A stretch of 64,000 nt of DNA from contig NZ_JACHLE010000003.1 of the NCBI RefSeq assembly GCF_014204415.1, forward strand, positions 124,001 through 188,000. The letters are read 5' to 3'. The stretch is from Chryseobacterium defluvii. GTDB lineage: Bacteria > Bacteroidota > Bacteroidia > Flavobacteriales > Weeksellaceae. Below the pieces are notes generated by a model that was given only the letters and a program-made list of their open reading frames with translations, made no database searches and had not been told where the DNA came from. Numbering within the stretch: the stretch's first letter is position 1; every line of letters starts with the position of its first letter. The position numbers and the translations under genes are program-made. Below, in pieces: positions 36,863 through 45,700 of this stretch.

Positions 36863-37165
36863 TTATATTATCTCTTCAAAAAGATCATTGGTCTTATATA
36901 ATTTACCTTCAGTGTTATGGTAGATAGTGATTTTTCGGAGGCTGAAACCGTAGCTCTACAAACAGGCATAATTAAGAATAGAAGCCATTACATCCGTTTT
37001 TAAACCAAAGCAAATAAGTTCAGGATACCTAAATTTTTCATACAATCCTATTGTATATACAAATTTATCCGCCTCAATTAAAGCTAAATGACAGCCATAT
37101 TTTCCAATATTTTCAAGGATAATCTGTTTAGCTTCCTGATCGTGTTGTGCATGTTCGTCTATCAT
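36863..37165 (-). pseudogene. DUF4262-like protein, interrupted by a stop codon
   Basis: From ATG 37165 the reading is MIDEHAQHDQEAKQIILENI then YGCHLALIEADKFVYTIGLY and FGLKTDVMASILNYA, the usual DUF4262 N-terminus. A TAG at 36956-36958 stops it, but the same frame continues as SYGFSLRKITIYHNTEG to a stop at 36863. Family members are ~150-170 aa, so the piece also lacks an internal part. Likely dead. Confidence 0.6.
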
Positions 37166-37328
37166 AGGATTGATTGATATCTAAAGAATGCTTTTACTAA
37201 CATATAAAAAAACTATTGATTAGAGATACAGGAAAATATAAGGTTCATTTCCAATGAAGATGTTGGCGCGATGAAGCTACTTGTTATTGCACAAAGTGGA
37301 GACAGACTAAAAGATTTTATTGATATAT

Positions 37329-37509
37329 ACCCGTTGTGCATTTTGATAATTTTAGGTCAATAATCATCGTTTAGAGTTAATCTTGATTACAATTAACTAT
37401 TAATGATTAATAATTTGATTTAAGAAATCTATTTTAACTTATCTTTTCGATATTATTTTCACTAAAAATGTCTTAAAAAAGAGATTTTACTTCAAAATGC
37501 ACAACGGGT
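37329..37509. mobile_element. MITE with IS982-type ends
   Basis: 181 bp with perfect 18-bp terminal inverted repeats ACCCGTTGTGCATTTTGA / TCAAAATGCACAACGGGT and no coding capacity. The ends match those of the dead IS982-family copy at 8041-8995 (ACCCGTTGTGCATT), so a related transposase could have moved it. No clear target duplication is seen. Confidence 0.75.
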
Positions 37510-37704
37510 TAAGTAATAGTATTTGCAATAAATAATATAAACCTGTGAATATATGATTATAGTATTAATGGAATATATACTGATGTAATTCAATAATTAC
37601 ACATTTATATAGTTACACTATTGAACTATTATATAAATGTATAACTTCAAAGTAAATCAAACTGTACTTATATAATTGTACAATTAATTCAGATTTGTTT
37701 ACCA

Positions 37705-37880
37705 TTATTCGTGTTTTTTTGGAGGTGCAAGATGTCCTTTTGGACGTCCATTTTTATGAAAAACACCCATCAAAAGAGTATCCTGCCTTTTTACAAAAGG
37801 ATTTAAATCACTCGGAACTCATGATTTAGCCAACCAAGATTTAGAAGCATTCTTTGGAATTGACTATATATTGACTACAA
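37705..37880 (-). pseudogene. C-terminal gene fragment
   Basis: A startless frame ending at 37705 reads SDLNPFVKRQDTLLMGVF then HKNGRPKGHLAPPKKHE; a piece in another frame precedes it (MLLNLGWLNHEFR). A decayed gene of unknown family. Bases 37510-37700 are very AT-rich with near-repeats and hold nothing recognisable. Confidence 0.35.
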
Positions 37881-37887
37881 AATATTT

Positions 37888-39624
37888 TCAGGCAGATTTT
37901 ATTGTAGCCTGAGATTTTTGATTAGCCTGTAATTCTGCTTTTCTCTTTCTTATAAAATCGGTAGGGCGTATTCCATTAATTTCATAAAAAAGGCTTGAAA
38001 AATTTTGCCTCGAAGCAATTCCACATTCCTCAGAAAGGCTTTCTATTTTGTAATCGAGATATTTTTTTTCATCAAAAAGAAGCTGCGTTATATATTCAAT
38101 CCTCAGTTCGCTCAAATATTTGGTGAAGTTCTTTCCTTTGTATTCGTTAATAACATAAGAAAGATATTTATCATTGGTATTAAACTGCTGAGCTAATTTG
38201 TAAATAGTAAGCCCTTTTTGAATGAATCTCTTTTTATCTTCAAATACTTGAAGCTTGTGTAAAAGTTCTTCTATTTTATCTTTAGCGATCTCGTATTTTT
38301 TACCATCTTCGATCCTTACATTAATAACTGGTTTTGAAGTCTCTTTTTTTATTGTCATGAGTTTATTTTCCAATGCCAGGTACTGCCGACGGATTTTCTT
38401 TTCTCGCTTATAACGAATACTTAAGGCAATAACAAGGCTGGAAGCGAGGACCATTAGCCCACTATTGATAAGGGTTCCTTTGGAATTTGCTTTTTCAAGT
38501 TTCATTTTTGCCTCCTGTAAAGTACGGGTATCAAATTCTTTATGAATTTTATCTATGAGATAAACATAATCTTCACCAAGGATTTCATCTATTTTTAATA
38601 ACCGGCTCATGTAATAGAGCTGTTGCTTTTCTTTATTTTGTTGTTGATAATGTTTAATTAATAATTCATAATTTTCCCGGAGCTCAGGTAAAATAAAATG
38701 GTAATTTTGGAAAATTGAATCTACTTTATGAAAATTATCTATTGCTTCCTTGGTCTTACCCTGGGCTAAAAAGGATTTTCCCATATAAAAATAAATGATG
38801 GGCTCCCAGCTAATATCTGAATTTTTTCTGATTTCAGGAAGTGATAGACTAAGTTCTTTTAGAGCCTGTGTATAATCTTTCTTTCGATAACTTGCAATCC
38901 CTTTACACTTCAAGAAATAACTGTGTTCCAGTAATAAATCATTATCAATAGAAGTATGCCTCAATCCCATTTCGGTCAAAGAATCTGATATTTTATAATT
39001 TTTTAAATTCCTGTGGCAAACAGCCATTTGATGAAGAGTATTATAATAGCCTTTGGTAATATTATATATTTCATTGGGGTGCAATTCTGCCACGAGTTTA
39101 GATTTAAAAAAAATACGGCATTTTTCAAATAGAGCTAAAGCATTCTCATAATAACCTAAATAGCTTTTCACAACACCTATATGGTACAATATTTTATGTT
39201 TAAAATATTCATCTTTAGAGTGCTTAGAATATTCAAAAGCCACCATATATTCATCCAATGCCTTTTTAAACTTCTTATAATTATAGTAATAAACAACACC
39301 TTTACCTAGATGGGCAACACTTATCAGATCATTATTCCCTGAAGATTTAGCAGCAAAAATAGTACTGTCCGCATACATCAGTTTCTGTTCTTTTGTAACG
39401 GAATACATTACCGCATCTTTATAACCCTGGAATAGCCTCTGATAATTCTTTTCCTGTTTAGCTTTTGCTATATATAAATTAATATGAGGCAGTGCTCTTA
39501 TGTCACTATCCAGATAGTTTTCATACTTCTTACGAAGTTGCACATATTCATTGAAGTCACTTTTTTGAGAAAAAACAACTGCAAAACACAAAAATAAGAT
39601 AACAAAGTAAACTTTTTTGTCCAT
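37888..39624 (-). CDS. TPR-sensing AraC-type membrane regulator
   Basis: 578 aa with the same plan as the 34802 gene: signal/anchor MDKKVYFVILFLCFAVVFSQ, TPR-like repeats to ~380, a membrane helix (LINSGLMVLASSLVIALSIR) and an AraC HTH (FNTNDKYLSYVINEYKGKNF, SLSEECGIASRQNFSSLFYE). Extra basic C-terminal tail. The two regulators are paralogues that bracket the fragment-rich zone. Confidence 0.8.
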   Translation of the reverse strand: MDKKVYFVILFLCFAVVFSQKSDFNEYVQLRKKYENYLDSDIRALPHINLYIAKAKQEKNYQRLFQGYKDAVMYSVTKEQKLMYADSTIFAAKSSGNNDLISVAHLGKGVVYYYNYKKFKKALDEYMVAFEYSKHSKDEYFKHKILYHIGVVKSYLGYYENALALFEKCRIFFKSKLVAELHPNEIYNITKGYYNTLHQMAVCHRNLKNYKISDSLTEMGLRHTSIDNDLLLEHSYFLKCKGIASYRKKDYTQALKELSLSLPEIRKNSDISWEPIIYFYMGKSFLAQGKTKEAIDNFHKVDSIFQNYHFILPELRENYELLIKHYQQQNKEKQQLYYMSRLLKIDEILGEDYVYLIDKIHKEFDTRTLQEAKMKLEKANSKGTLINSGLMVLASSLVIALSIRYKREKKIRRQYLALENKLMTIKKETSKPVINVRIEDGKKYEIAKDKIEELLHKLQVFEDKKRFIQKGLTIYKLAQQFNTNDKYLSYVINEYKGKNFTKYLSELRIEYITQLLFDEKKYLDYKIESLSEECGIASRQNFSSLFYEINGIRPTDFIRKRKAELQANQKSQATIKSA

Positions 39625-39901
39625 TAACGTTGATGTGAGGTGGGTGAAAGGCTATCAAAATTACATAAAATATATCATTTCTTTTTTATGGAAATTGATT
39701 TGAAATGATTTAACCTTAATTAACTGTATTTTAATAATATATATTTGTTTATTGATGTTATTTTTCCCGAATTAGCACGTCGCGTTTCCCGAAAGGTGCC
39801 CATAAATTCTTTTTCTATCGAACAAGACCTTATAATTTCGAAAACAGAATTCTAATAAATATTTCAATCCGGCCGGAGATAACTTTTAAATAGCAAAATT
39901 A

Positions 39902-40150
39902 ATGAAAGAGTTAATCTCAATTTTAACGATTATTCTGTTGATTATATCCGCTCAATCATGTAGAGGAGAAGATATCACAGAGGAGCCATTTTACTTGGAA
40001 ACAAAAAAAAAGACAGGAAATGCTTTACGCGATAAGAAAATGGACAGTGTCATAATTATTCTAAATGATTCGAAACAAGAAACATCACCTGCTGATGGGG
40101 AAACTGAACCACCACCTAAAGACGGTATAAGGTGGAAAGTTAAACAATAA
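39902..40150 (+). CDS. Small putative lipoprotein
   Basis: 82 aa: MKELISILTIILLIISAQSC with a lipobox cysteine, then a charged, proline-rich mature part (ETSPADGETEPPPKDGIRW). A possible -7 box TATATTTG lies at 39740-39747, giving a long leader. Function unknown. Confidence 0.5.
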   Translation: MKELISILTIILLIISAQSCRGEDITEEPFYLETKKKTGNALRDKKMDSVIIILNDSKQETSPADGETEPPPKDGIRWKVKQ

Positions 40151-40361
40151 TATAACGATAAGAAATTAATTTTTCAAAATGGAACTTATACACTCTAATC
40201 AATCATTTTAGCCAACATGAAGTAACCTGAAAAATGATATTCGGGTTACTTTTATTTTTTTCCTTGACGTAAACGAATTACAGAATATAAGCGCAACAGC
40301 TCGCATTGTTACATTTTGAATTCAGTTCTTTTAACCTAAATATTTATGTATACCTAATAAA

Positions 40362-41165
40362 ATGCACATCTATCAGCTTGCTATCATTGATCAAAAACTA
40401 AAAGAAGCAATGGTTAAATTTTCATTGCTTCCGGTTCATACTTCTATTTTTGATGCAGCTCTTTTTGAACAGCTTTTGGATGATAGTAGGGTTCTAATAA
40501 AAACATATATTTCGTTACTGAAATCATTACAAATTTTAACTAAAGAAAATCACTACTATAAAGTACATTCTCTAATAAAGCATACTGTCAACGGAGCTGA
40601 AGCTGATGGGACTATTGATCCGGATTACCTTACAGCGATCCAAAATCTTGTTTTGCCGCATTTGGTTGGCGATTCCTCTGATAAAAAGCAAATATTTCCA
40701 ATCCATATTCATTTCACAACAAATACAGAAGTCTATTTATTTTCGGGAATTAGCCTATATAAGCAGGATGAATCAATAGTATACAGCTTATTACATGAAA
40801 TGTCAATGCCTGTGAACCATATAAGTTATACTTCCCATGCAAAGTGCAATTACCTTTTGAATATATTTTATGCAGAGCAGTATAATGAAAAACAAAGCAT
40901 TCATACCTTATATCCCTGGTATAATATAAGCTACCGGCAGTTTAGGAAGGATTGCAAAATCTGCCTGGGAACCACCTTCTACAATTTTTTTATTAAAATG
41001 AAAATGCTTAATGTACTCGATGACATTATGCTGACCAATCTATCACTAAAGGAAATAGCCCATAAAAATAATTTTTCTAGCTACATTGCAATGCACCAGC
41101 TATTTAAAAGAAAATACAATTTCCCATTATACATAATTCCAAGAATATTAATTGGATCGAACTGA
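40362..41165 (+). CDS. AraC-family transcriptional regulator
   Basis: 267 aa. The C-terminal HTH pair is DCKICLGTTFYNFFIKMKML and LSLKEIAHKNNFSSYIAMHQ followed by LFKRKYNFP. The N-terminal ~170 residues are unlike the TPR regulators and probably form the sensor domain. It precedes the MauE/DUF6520 genes and may regulate them. Confidence 0.65.
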   Translation: MHIYQLAIIDQKLKEAMVKFSLLPVHTSIFDAALFEQLLDDSRVLIKTYISLLKSLQILTKENHYYKVHSLIKHTVNGAEADGTIDPDYLTAIQNLVLPHLVGDSSDKKQIFPIHIHFTTNTEVYLFSGISLYKQDESIVYSLLHEMSMPVNHISYTSHAKCNYLLNIFYAEQYNEKQSIHTLYPWYNISYRQFRKDCKICLGTTFYNFFIKMKMLNVLDDIMLTNLSLKEIAHKNNFSSYIAMHQLFKRKYNFPLYIIPRILIGSN

Positions 41166-41182
41166 CAATTTTTCGACAAAGT

Positions 41183-41224
41183 GTCATTTTTTACTATGTT
41201 TTTGTCATTTTTTACTATGTTTTG
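41183..41224 (+). repeat. 21-bp direct tandem repeat
   Basis: Two copies of GTCATTTTTTACTATGTTTT(T/G) back to back, 74 bases before the MauE-like gene. The position is suitable for a regulator site, for example for the AraC protein just upstream. Confidence 0.6.
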
Positions 41225-41297
41225 GACAAATTATATAATAGTATAATTATATAATTATCAGAACTTTACACCACTAACTAATCACCATAAAATTAAT

Positions 41298-42806
41298 ATG
41301 AAGAAAAAGTTCTCTTATCATTTTCCTGGTATTGTAGCCTATTTTTTTGTATTGCTTTTCGTATATGCTGCGTTAAGTAAGCTATTAGATTTTGAGGCTT
41401 TTCAGGTACAGTTAGCGCAGTCACCACTATTAAGTGCATATGCCGGATTCATCTCTTATGCTGTTATTATTGTTGAGCTCATCATAGCAGCATTATTATG
41501 CATTAACAGTATGCGTTTAGTAGGGCTCTACGCATCATTCGGGCTAATGGTGAGCTTTACCATATACATTTATCTGATTTTAAATTTCAGTGATTTTGTG
41601 CCCTGTTCATGCGGGGGAATCCTGGAAAAGCTGGGATGGACGGAACACCTGATCTTTAATGTAGCATGTATTGCTCTTGCATTGGGAGCCATTATCATTT
41701 TGGAAAGGCAAAGAGCTACAAATTGGCAGCGTTATCTTATTTTCTCCGGAACCATTGGAGTTATTAGCTGCGGATTGGTGATCTTTTTGTTCATCAGTTC
41801 GGAACATATCATGAAGACAGAGAATAATTTTACCCGGCGTTTTCTTCAGCATCCAATGGAAGAGGATAAAAAAATGGACTTGGGAGCGAATTCTTACTAT
41901 TTTGCCGGAACTGCTGATAATAATATATATTTGGGTAACTATACAACCCCTCTTATCTTAACTGTGATTGATACAGCCCTAACCTCTAAGGCATCATCAA
42001 CATTGGTTATAGACCACAAAAACCACCCGTTTCGGTCAATACAGATACAGGTGCAGAAGCCTTACTATTATATATACGATGGCAATGTCCCTGTTATTTA
42101 CAGAGGTGAGCTTGGAAAACAAAATGCTAAAACGATCAGCTATAAGGATGCGTACTTCAACCAGATCATTCCTTTGGATTCTGCACGCTTCGCCATCAGG
42201 ACACAAAGTAGCGAAACACAAAACCGTGTACTGGGCATTCTGGATCTTCAGAAAGACCCAAAAGTGAAGCTGTATCCCCGTTTATTGGAAAAGCAAAAGG
42301 ACGGGGTCTTCGACTCAGATGGTAAGATGGTTCGGGACCCTGTAACTGGTAAAATCTTGTATACCTATTTCTATCGCAACCAGTTCATAGAAATGGACAG
42401 CGAACTCAATATAGAAAGAAAGCTTCATACGATTGATACCGTTACCAGGGCACAAATACAAGTAACGCAACTGAAAGACGGACAGCACAAAATGAGCGCA
42501 CCGCCCTTAACAGTGAATAAAAATATGGTTGCATATCGCAAGCTCTTGTTTAATGAATCTAATCTAATGGGAAAACATGAATCCCGAAAAGCCTGGAAAC
42601 AAGCAGCCATTGTAGATGTGTACCGTACCGACCGGCAGGAATATGTGGGAAGTTTTTATGTCTTCAACCGCGGGAAGGATAAGATGTCCCATATGCTGGT
42701 TACCGATAGGTATTTCTATATCCTTATCGGAAATGAAATGGTCAGGTATCGGTTATATCCGTCCCTTACCCGGCATTTCAGCACAGGGAAAGCCGAAAAC
42801 CTGTAA
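41298..42806 (+). CDS. MauE/DoxX-like membrane protein with extracytoplasmic domain
   Basis: 502 aa. Residues ~1-165 form about five membrane helices (HFPGIVAYFFVLLFVYAALS, then KLLDFEAFQVQLAQSPLLSA) with the conserved DFVPCSCGGILEKLGWTEHL loop of the MauE family, whose cysteines handle redox. Residues ~170-502 are extracytoplasmic and beta-rich with no recognised domain. The small DUF6520-like gene follows 31 bases later. MauE-like proteins are linked to disulfide handling in exported proteins, which would suit its cysteine-containing neighbour. Confidence 0.75.
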   Translation: MKKKFSYHFPGIVAYFFVLLFVYAALSKLLDFEAFQVQLAQSPLLSAYAGFISYAVIIVELIIAALLCINSMRLVGLYASFGLMVSFTIYIYLILNFSDFVPCSCGGILEKLGWTEHLIFNVACIALALGAIIILERQRATNWQRYLIFSGTIGVISCGLVIFLFISSEHIMKTENNFTRRFLQHPMEEDKKMDLGANSYYFAGTADNNIYLGNYTTPLILTVIDTALTSKASSTLVIDHKNHPFRSIQIQVQKPYYYIYDGNVPVIYRGELGKQNAKTISYKDAYFNQIIPLDSARFAIRTQSSETQNRVLGILDLQKDPKVKLYPRLLEKQKDGVFDSDGKMVRDPVTGKILYTYFYRNQFIEMDSELNIERKLHTIDTVTRAQIQVTQLKDGQHKMSAPPLTVNKNMVAYRKLLFNESNLMGKHESRKAWKQAAIVDVYRTDRQEYVGSFYVFNRGKDKMSHMLVTDRYFYILIGNEMVRYRLYPSLTRHFSTGKAENL

Positions 42807-42837
42807 AAGAGTAGGCATAACATCAAAATCTTTTTAT

Positions 42838-43092
42838 ATGAAAAAGTTTATTTTGCCTGTCGTAGTTTTCTTAACAGGCGCAGGAGGTGCATTTGCATCC
42901 ACCGTATCTAAAACCGCAGATTCAACAATGGTACCTGGCCACAGGTTTGACCCATCTGCATCAGAAGTGAAATGTATCGAAGTTGCCCAGTGCAGCACCA
43001 TCGAAGGTGCAGAATGTACCTGGAACTCCGAAGTACTGAGAGAAAAAATCAATGACACTGCGTGCGGAGTACCATTGTACCGAGTTAACTAA
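42838..43092 (+). CDS. DUF6520-like small exported protein
   Basis: 84 aa. Signal peptide MKKFILPVVVFLTGAGGAFA, then a mature peptide with four cysteines (VKCIEVAQCS, AECTWN, TACG) ending PLYRVN. This layout matches small DUF6520 proteins of Bacteroidota. It sits after the MauE-like gene, and both end at a shared terminator. Possible substrate of MauE-linked disulfide formation. Confidence 0.7.
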   Translation: MKKFILPVVVFLTGAGGAFASTVSKTADSTMVPGHRFDPSASEVKCIEVAQCSTIEGAECTWNSEVLREKINDTACGVPLYRVN

Positions 43093-43098
43093 AAATCT

Positions 43099-43121
43099 GA
43101 AGGGTGTCAAAAGCACCCTTC
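43099..43121. terminator. Terminator between convergent genes
   Basis: GAAGGGTG-tcaaaag-CACCCTTC hairpin with flanking A and T runs, shared by the DUF6520-like gene and the S9 peptidase. Confidence 0.7.
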
Positions 43122-43123
43122 TT

Positions 43124-45700
43124 TTACTTATTGCTGATCCAGGTTCCAATTTTACTATCCTTCAGGTAAAAATCAAACCAATCCATTATCTTGTAGGTTA
43201 GGTCAATCTTAGAAGTCTCTTGCCACATACCATGCCCATCATCGGGATAAAACAATGCCACAACCTGCTTTTTATTCCTTTTTAACGCATTGTAAAATGT
43301 CCTGGTTTCTTCCCAGTTTACATTTTTATCCTGCATGCCGCACCATAAAAGCATGGGCGAAGTCACCCGATTGGCACCATACAGCGGATTATTCCTAAAA
43401 TAAAGTTCCTTATCCTGTGAAAAGGATTTTCCCATTCTGTACTGCCCGGATTCATACCTCCAGAATTCCGGCATATGGTAACTTTCATTAAAAGTATGAT
43501 AGACATGCACGATGTCGGCATTAGCTGCTCCGGAAACATAGGCTTTGAACAAATTTGAATGGGTAGCAATAAAATTAGTCTGGTATCCTCCAAATGACTG
43601 TCCTATAAGCCCTACGTTTGAAGAATCAATAGCTTTATTCTTTAGTACCGCTTTCATAGATGCTTCAACGGATTGCAGCGCAGAAATTCCCGGGCCCTCC
43701 TTGCCGTAAGCAATATCCGGTAAAAAGACAAAATATCCCTTTTCCTGTAATAGCCTCACATTAAAGCCCAGGCTGTTTTTATAAGTTGGCCGCCAGTATT
43801 GTGAGCTTAGGTGGTGCTGACTCTCATAAATATGTACCACCATCGAATAGATCAGCGAAGGACGGTAATCTCTTGGATAGTAAAGCAGCCCCTTTAATGG
43901 AGTATTCTCAGCCCCAATATATTTGATGACATCCATTCTTACCTTTGAGATTTTAGTATCCTGTGGATTGCTTTGATAGATCACTTTACTTTTATTATCC
44001 TTTGTGATTACGACCCGAGGCGGCATATTGTAGTTTTCCTGTATATATGCAAAGGTGCTGAAATAAGGATTGTACAGCAGGGAACTTATTCTGCCATCGC
44101 TAGGTGGAACGATATATCTTTTATTCCCATGCAATCTCTCATATCCAAACCGATTATTTATTTCATTCCGATATTCTACGATCAGTGGACTCTTATCATC
44201 GATCACCGAGCGGTAAAAGCCGTAATTGGCTAAGAGTGACTCCCTTTCTCCATCTATGAAACGGTATTGGAATCCTTTAGTCATTCTGGTTAATGGTTTA
44301 AAGCTTCCTTTCCGGATATCATAATACCAGAGAGCATCATTCCCACCAAAAACAATTCCTTTACCATCCCGGGTAAAGTAAGGTTGCCCTACTCCATTTT
44401 TTGAGATAAGGGTTATTTTCCCATCAGAAATCTGGTACAATTTCCAGCATTTATTTCCGGGGTAGAGAAGATACTCTCCTTTTGCCGAGGTGTATAATTC
44501 AGTCCCTACAGTATCTATTTTTGCGGACGTACTACTGATTCTGTCATATACAGAAATCAGCAAAGAAGGTGTTTTTTCGGTATAATCTTTAAGCTCACCG
44601 GGGTTAAAAGCCAGGAAATACCGCTGGTTATATAAGGGAATGATTTTTTGAGATCCATTGCTATCATTCAGATTTTCAAGCTTTCTGCTTTCAGGTTCCC
44701 AGAAATACTGCTTTTCCTGGAATTGCGGTAAAAATTTCTCTTCAAGATTTGTATCATCACCGTACCAGACCTCGGGTGAAGGGTTCTTCGTTTCAGTCTT
44801 ATTGTTGATGGTGCTTATGAAAAATTGTTTTCCCTGCCCAATGCTTTTTACCGTAGCGTGATGAAACAACAGGCTTTCGTCCAATGGATAACTCTTAAAA
44901 TCATTCAGATCTGTGCAGACTATTTTCATGTACCCGGTGGGGTCTTTTTCGAAGCTGATCAGACTTTTTGTATCTGAAACAACATGCAAACCTTCAATGG
45001 GCCTGTTAGTTTGATACAGCAACTGTTTCACAAAACCGGATAATCTGAAAACACTATACCATTTATCTTTTTTATTCTCACTTGCTTTTTCCTGTACTGT
45101 ATAGAGATCGGAATTATCTTCCATTACATAAGCTGTAACATCTTCCAAGACCCGTAAAAGGTTTCCTTCCGCTGAAAACCATGACAGGGAATTCTTTTGT
45201 GAGGTATCAGACCATAACAAAAATTCTCTTCCGTTTTTAAGAGATTCTATTTTTTTTATTTGAGTAAAAACTGTACCATTGACAAAAATATTACTTTCGC
45301 TATCTTTCTCATGCACTTTTCCTTTCTTTTGTTCTCTTAAGCTCAGGTATTCCGCATTTCCATCTTTATCCAACAGCAATATTCTGTTATTGACGAGAAA
45401 CTGTAAATCAGAAATATGGGTTCTTTTAAGGGCAATGGATTCGGGGACATCTGTTCTTAAGATTATGAGCGTGTCTTCCCCGCTGTCCATCACTTTTTTT
45501 ACTGCCACCCATTTTCCGTCCGCTGACATTTTGAGCAGCTGGATTTCATGGGATTCTGAGGTCAGCTTTTGGAGAAGATTGATATCTTTTACTTTGAGGT
45601 CCTGTGCTGAGAATAGAGGCAACGGTACAGGCAGCCACTTCAGCACATAAAGTAAAAGCAGCGTCATAAGAATCATGAGCAAGCGACAGACTGTTTTCAT
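43124..45700 (-). CDS. S9-family (prolyl oligopeptidase-like) peptidase, membrane-anchored
   Basis: 858 aa. N-terminal anchor (MILMTLLLLYVLKWLPVPLP), a beta-propeller-like region to ~600 (repeats such as WYYDIRKGSFKPLTRMTKGF) and a C-terminal alpha/beta hydrolase. The catalytic Ser is in GLIGQSFGGYQTNF (~703), Asp in WCGMQDKNVNW (~790) and His in PDDGHGMWQ (~823). S9 enzymes cut short peptides. Its start overlaps the SusD stop by 1 base, so it is the third gene of a SusC-SusD-peptidase operon and suggests peptide import and processing. Confidence 0.85.
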   Translation of the reverse strand: MKTVCRLLMILMTLLLLYVLKWLPVPLPLFSAQDLKVKDINLLQKLTSESHEIQLLKMSADGKWVAVKKVMDSGEDTLIILRTDVPESIALKRTHISDLQFLVNNRILLLDKDGNAEYLSLREQKKGKVHEKDSESNIFVNGTVFTQIKKIESLKNGREFLLWSDTSQKNSLSWFSAEGNLLRVLEDVTAYVMEDNSDLYTVQEKASENKKDKWYSVFRLSGFVKQLLYQTNRPIEGLHVVSDTKSLISFEKDPTGYMKIVCTDLNDFKSYPLDESLLFHHATVKSIGQGKQFFISTINNKTETKNPSPEVWYGDDTNLEEKFLPQFQEKQYFWEPESRKLENLNDSNGSQKIIPLYNQRYFLAFNPGELKDYTEKTPSLLISVYDRISSTSAKIDTVGTELYTSAKGEYLLYPGNKCWKLYQISDGKITLISKNGVGQPYFTRDGKGIVFGGNDALWYYDIRKGSFKPLTRMTKGFQYRFIDGERESLLANYGFYRSVIDDKSPLIVEYRNEINNRFGYERLHGNKRYIVPPSDGRISSLLYNPYFSTFAYIQENYNMPPRVVITKDNKSKVIYQSNPQDTKISKVRMDVIKYIGAENTPLKGLLYYPRDYRPSLIYSMVVHIYESQHHLSSQYWRPTYKNSLGFNVRLLQEKGYFVFLPDIAYGKEGPGISALQSVEASMKAVLKNKAIDSSNVGLIGQSFGGYQTNFIATHSNLFKAYVSGAANADIVHVYHTFNESYHMPEFWRYESGQYRMGKSFSQDKELYFRNNPLYGANRVTSPMLLWCGMQDKNVNWEETRTFYNALKRNKKQVVALFYPDDGHGMWQETSKIDLTYKIMDWFDFYLKDSKIGTWISNK

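Noticed and set aside
37540..37700. AT-rich near-repeats as a replication origin or att site
   Set aside because: No iterons of fixed length and no paired copy elsewhere in the window; low complexity is a simpler account.
42616..42837. Upstream extension of the DUF6520-like gene
   Set aside because: It lies inside the MauE-like gene in another frame; the signal peptide at 42838 defines the true start.
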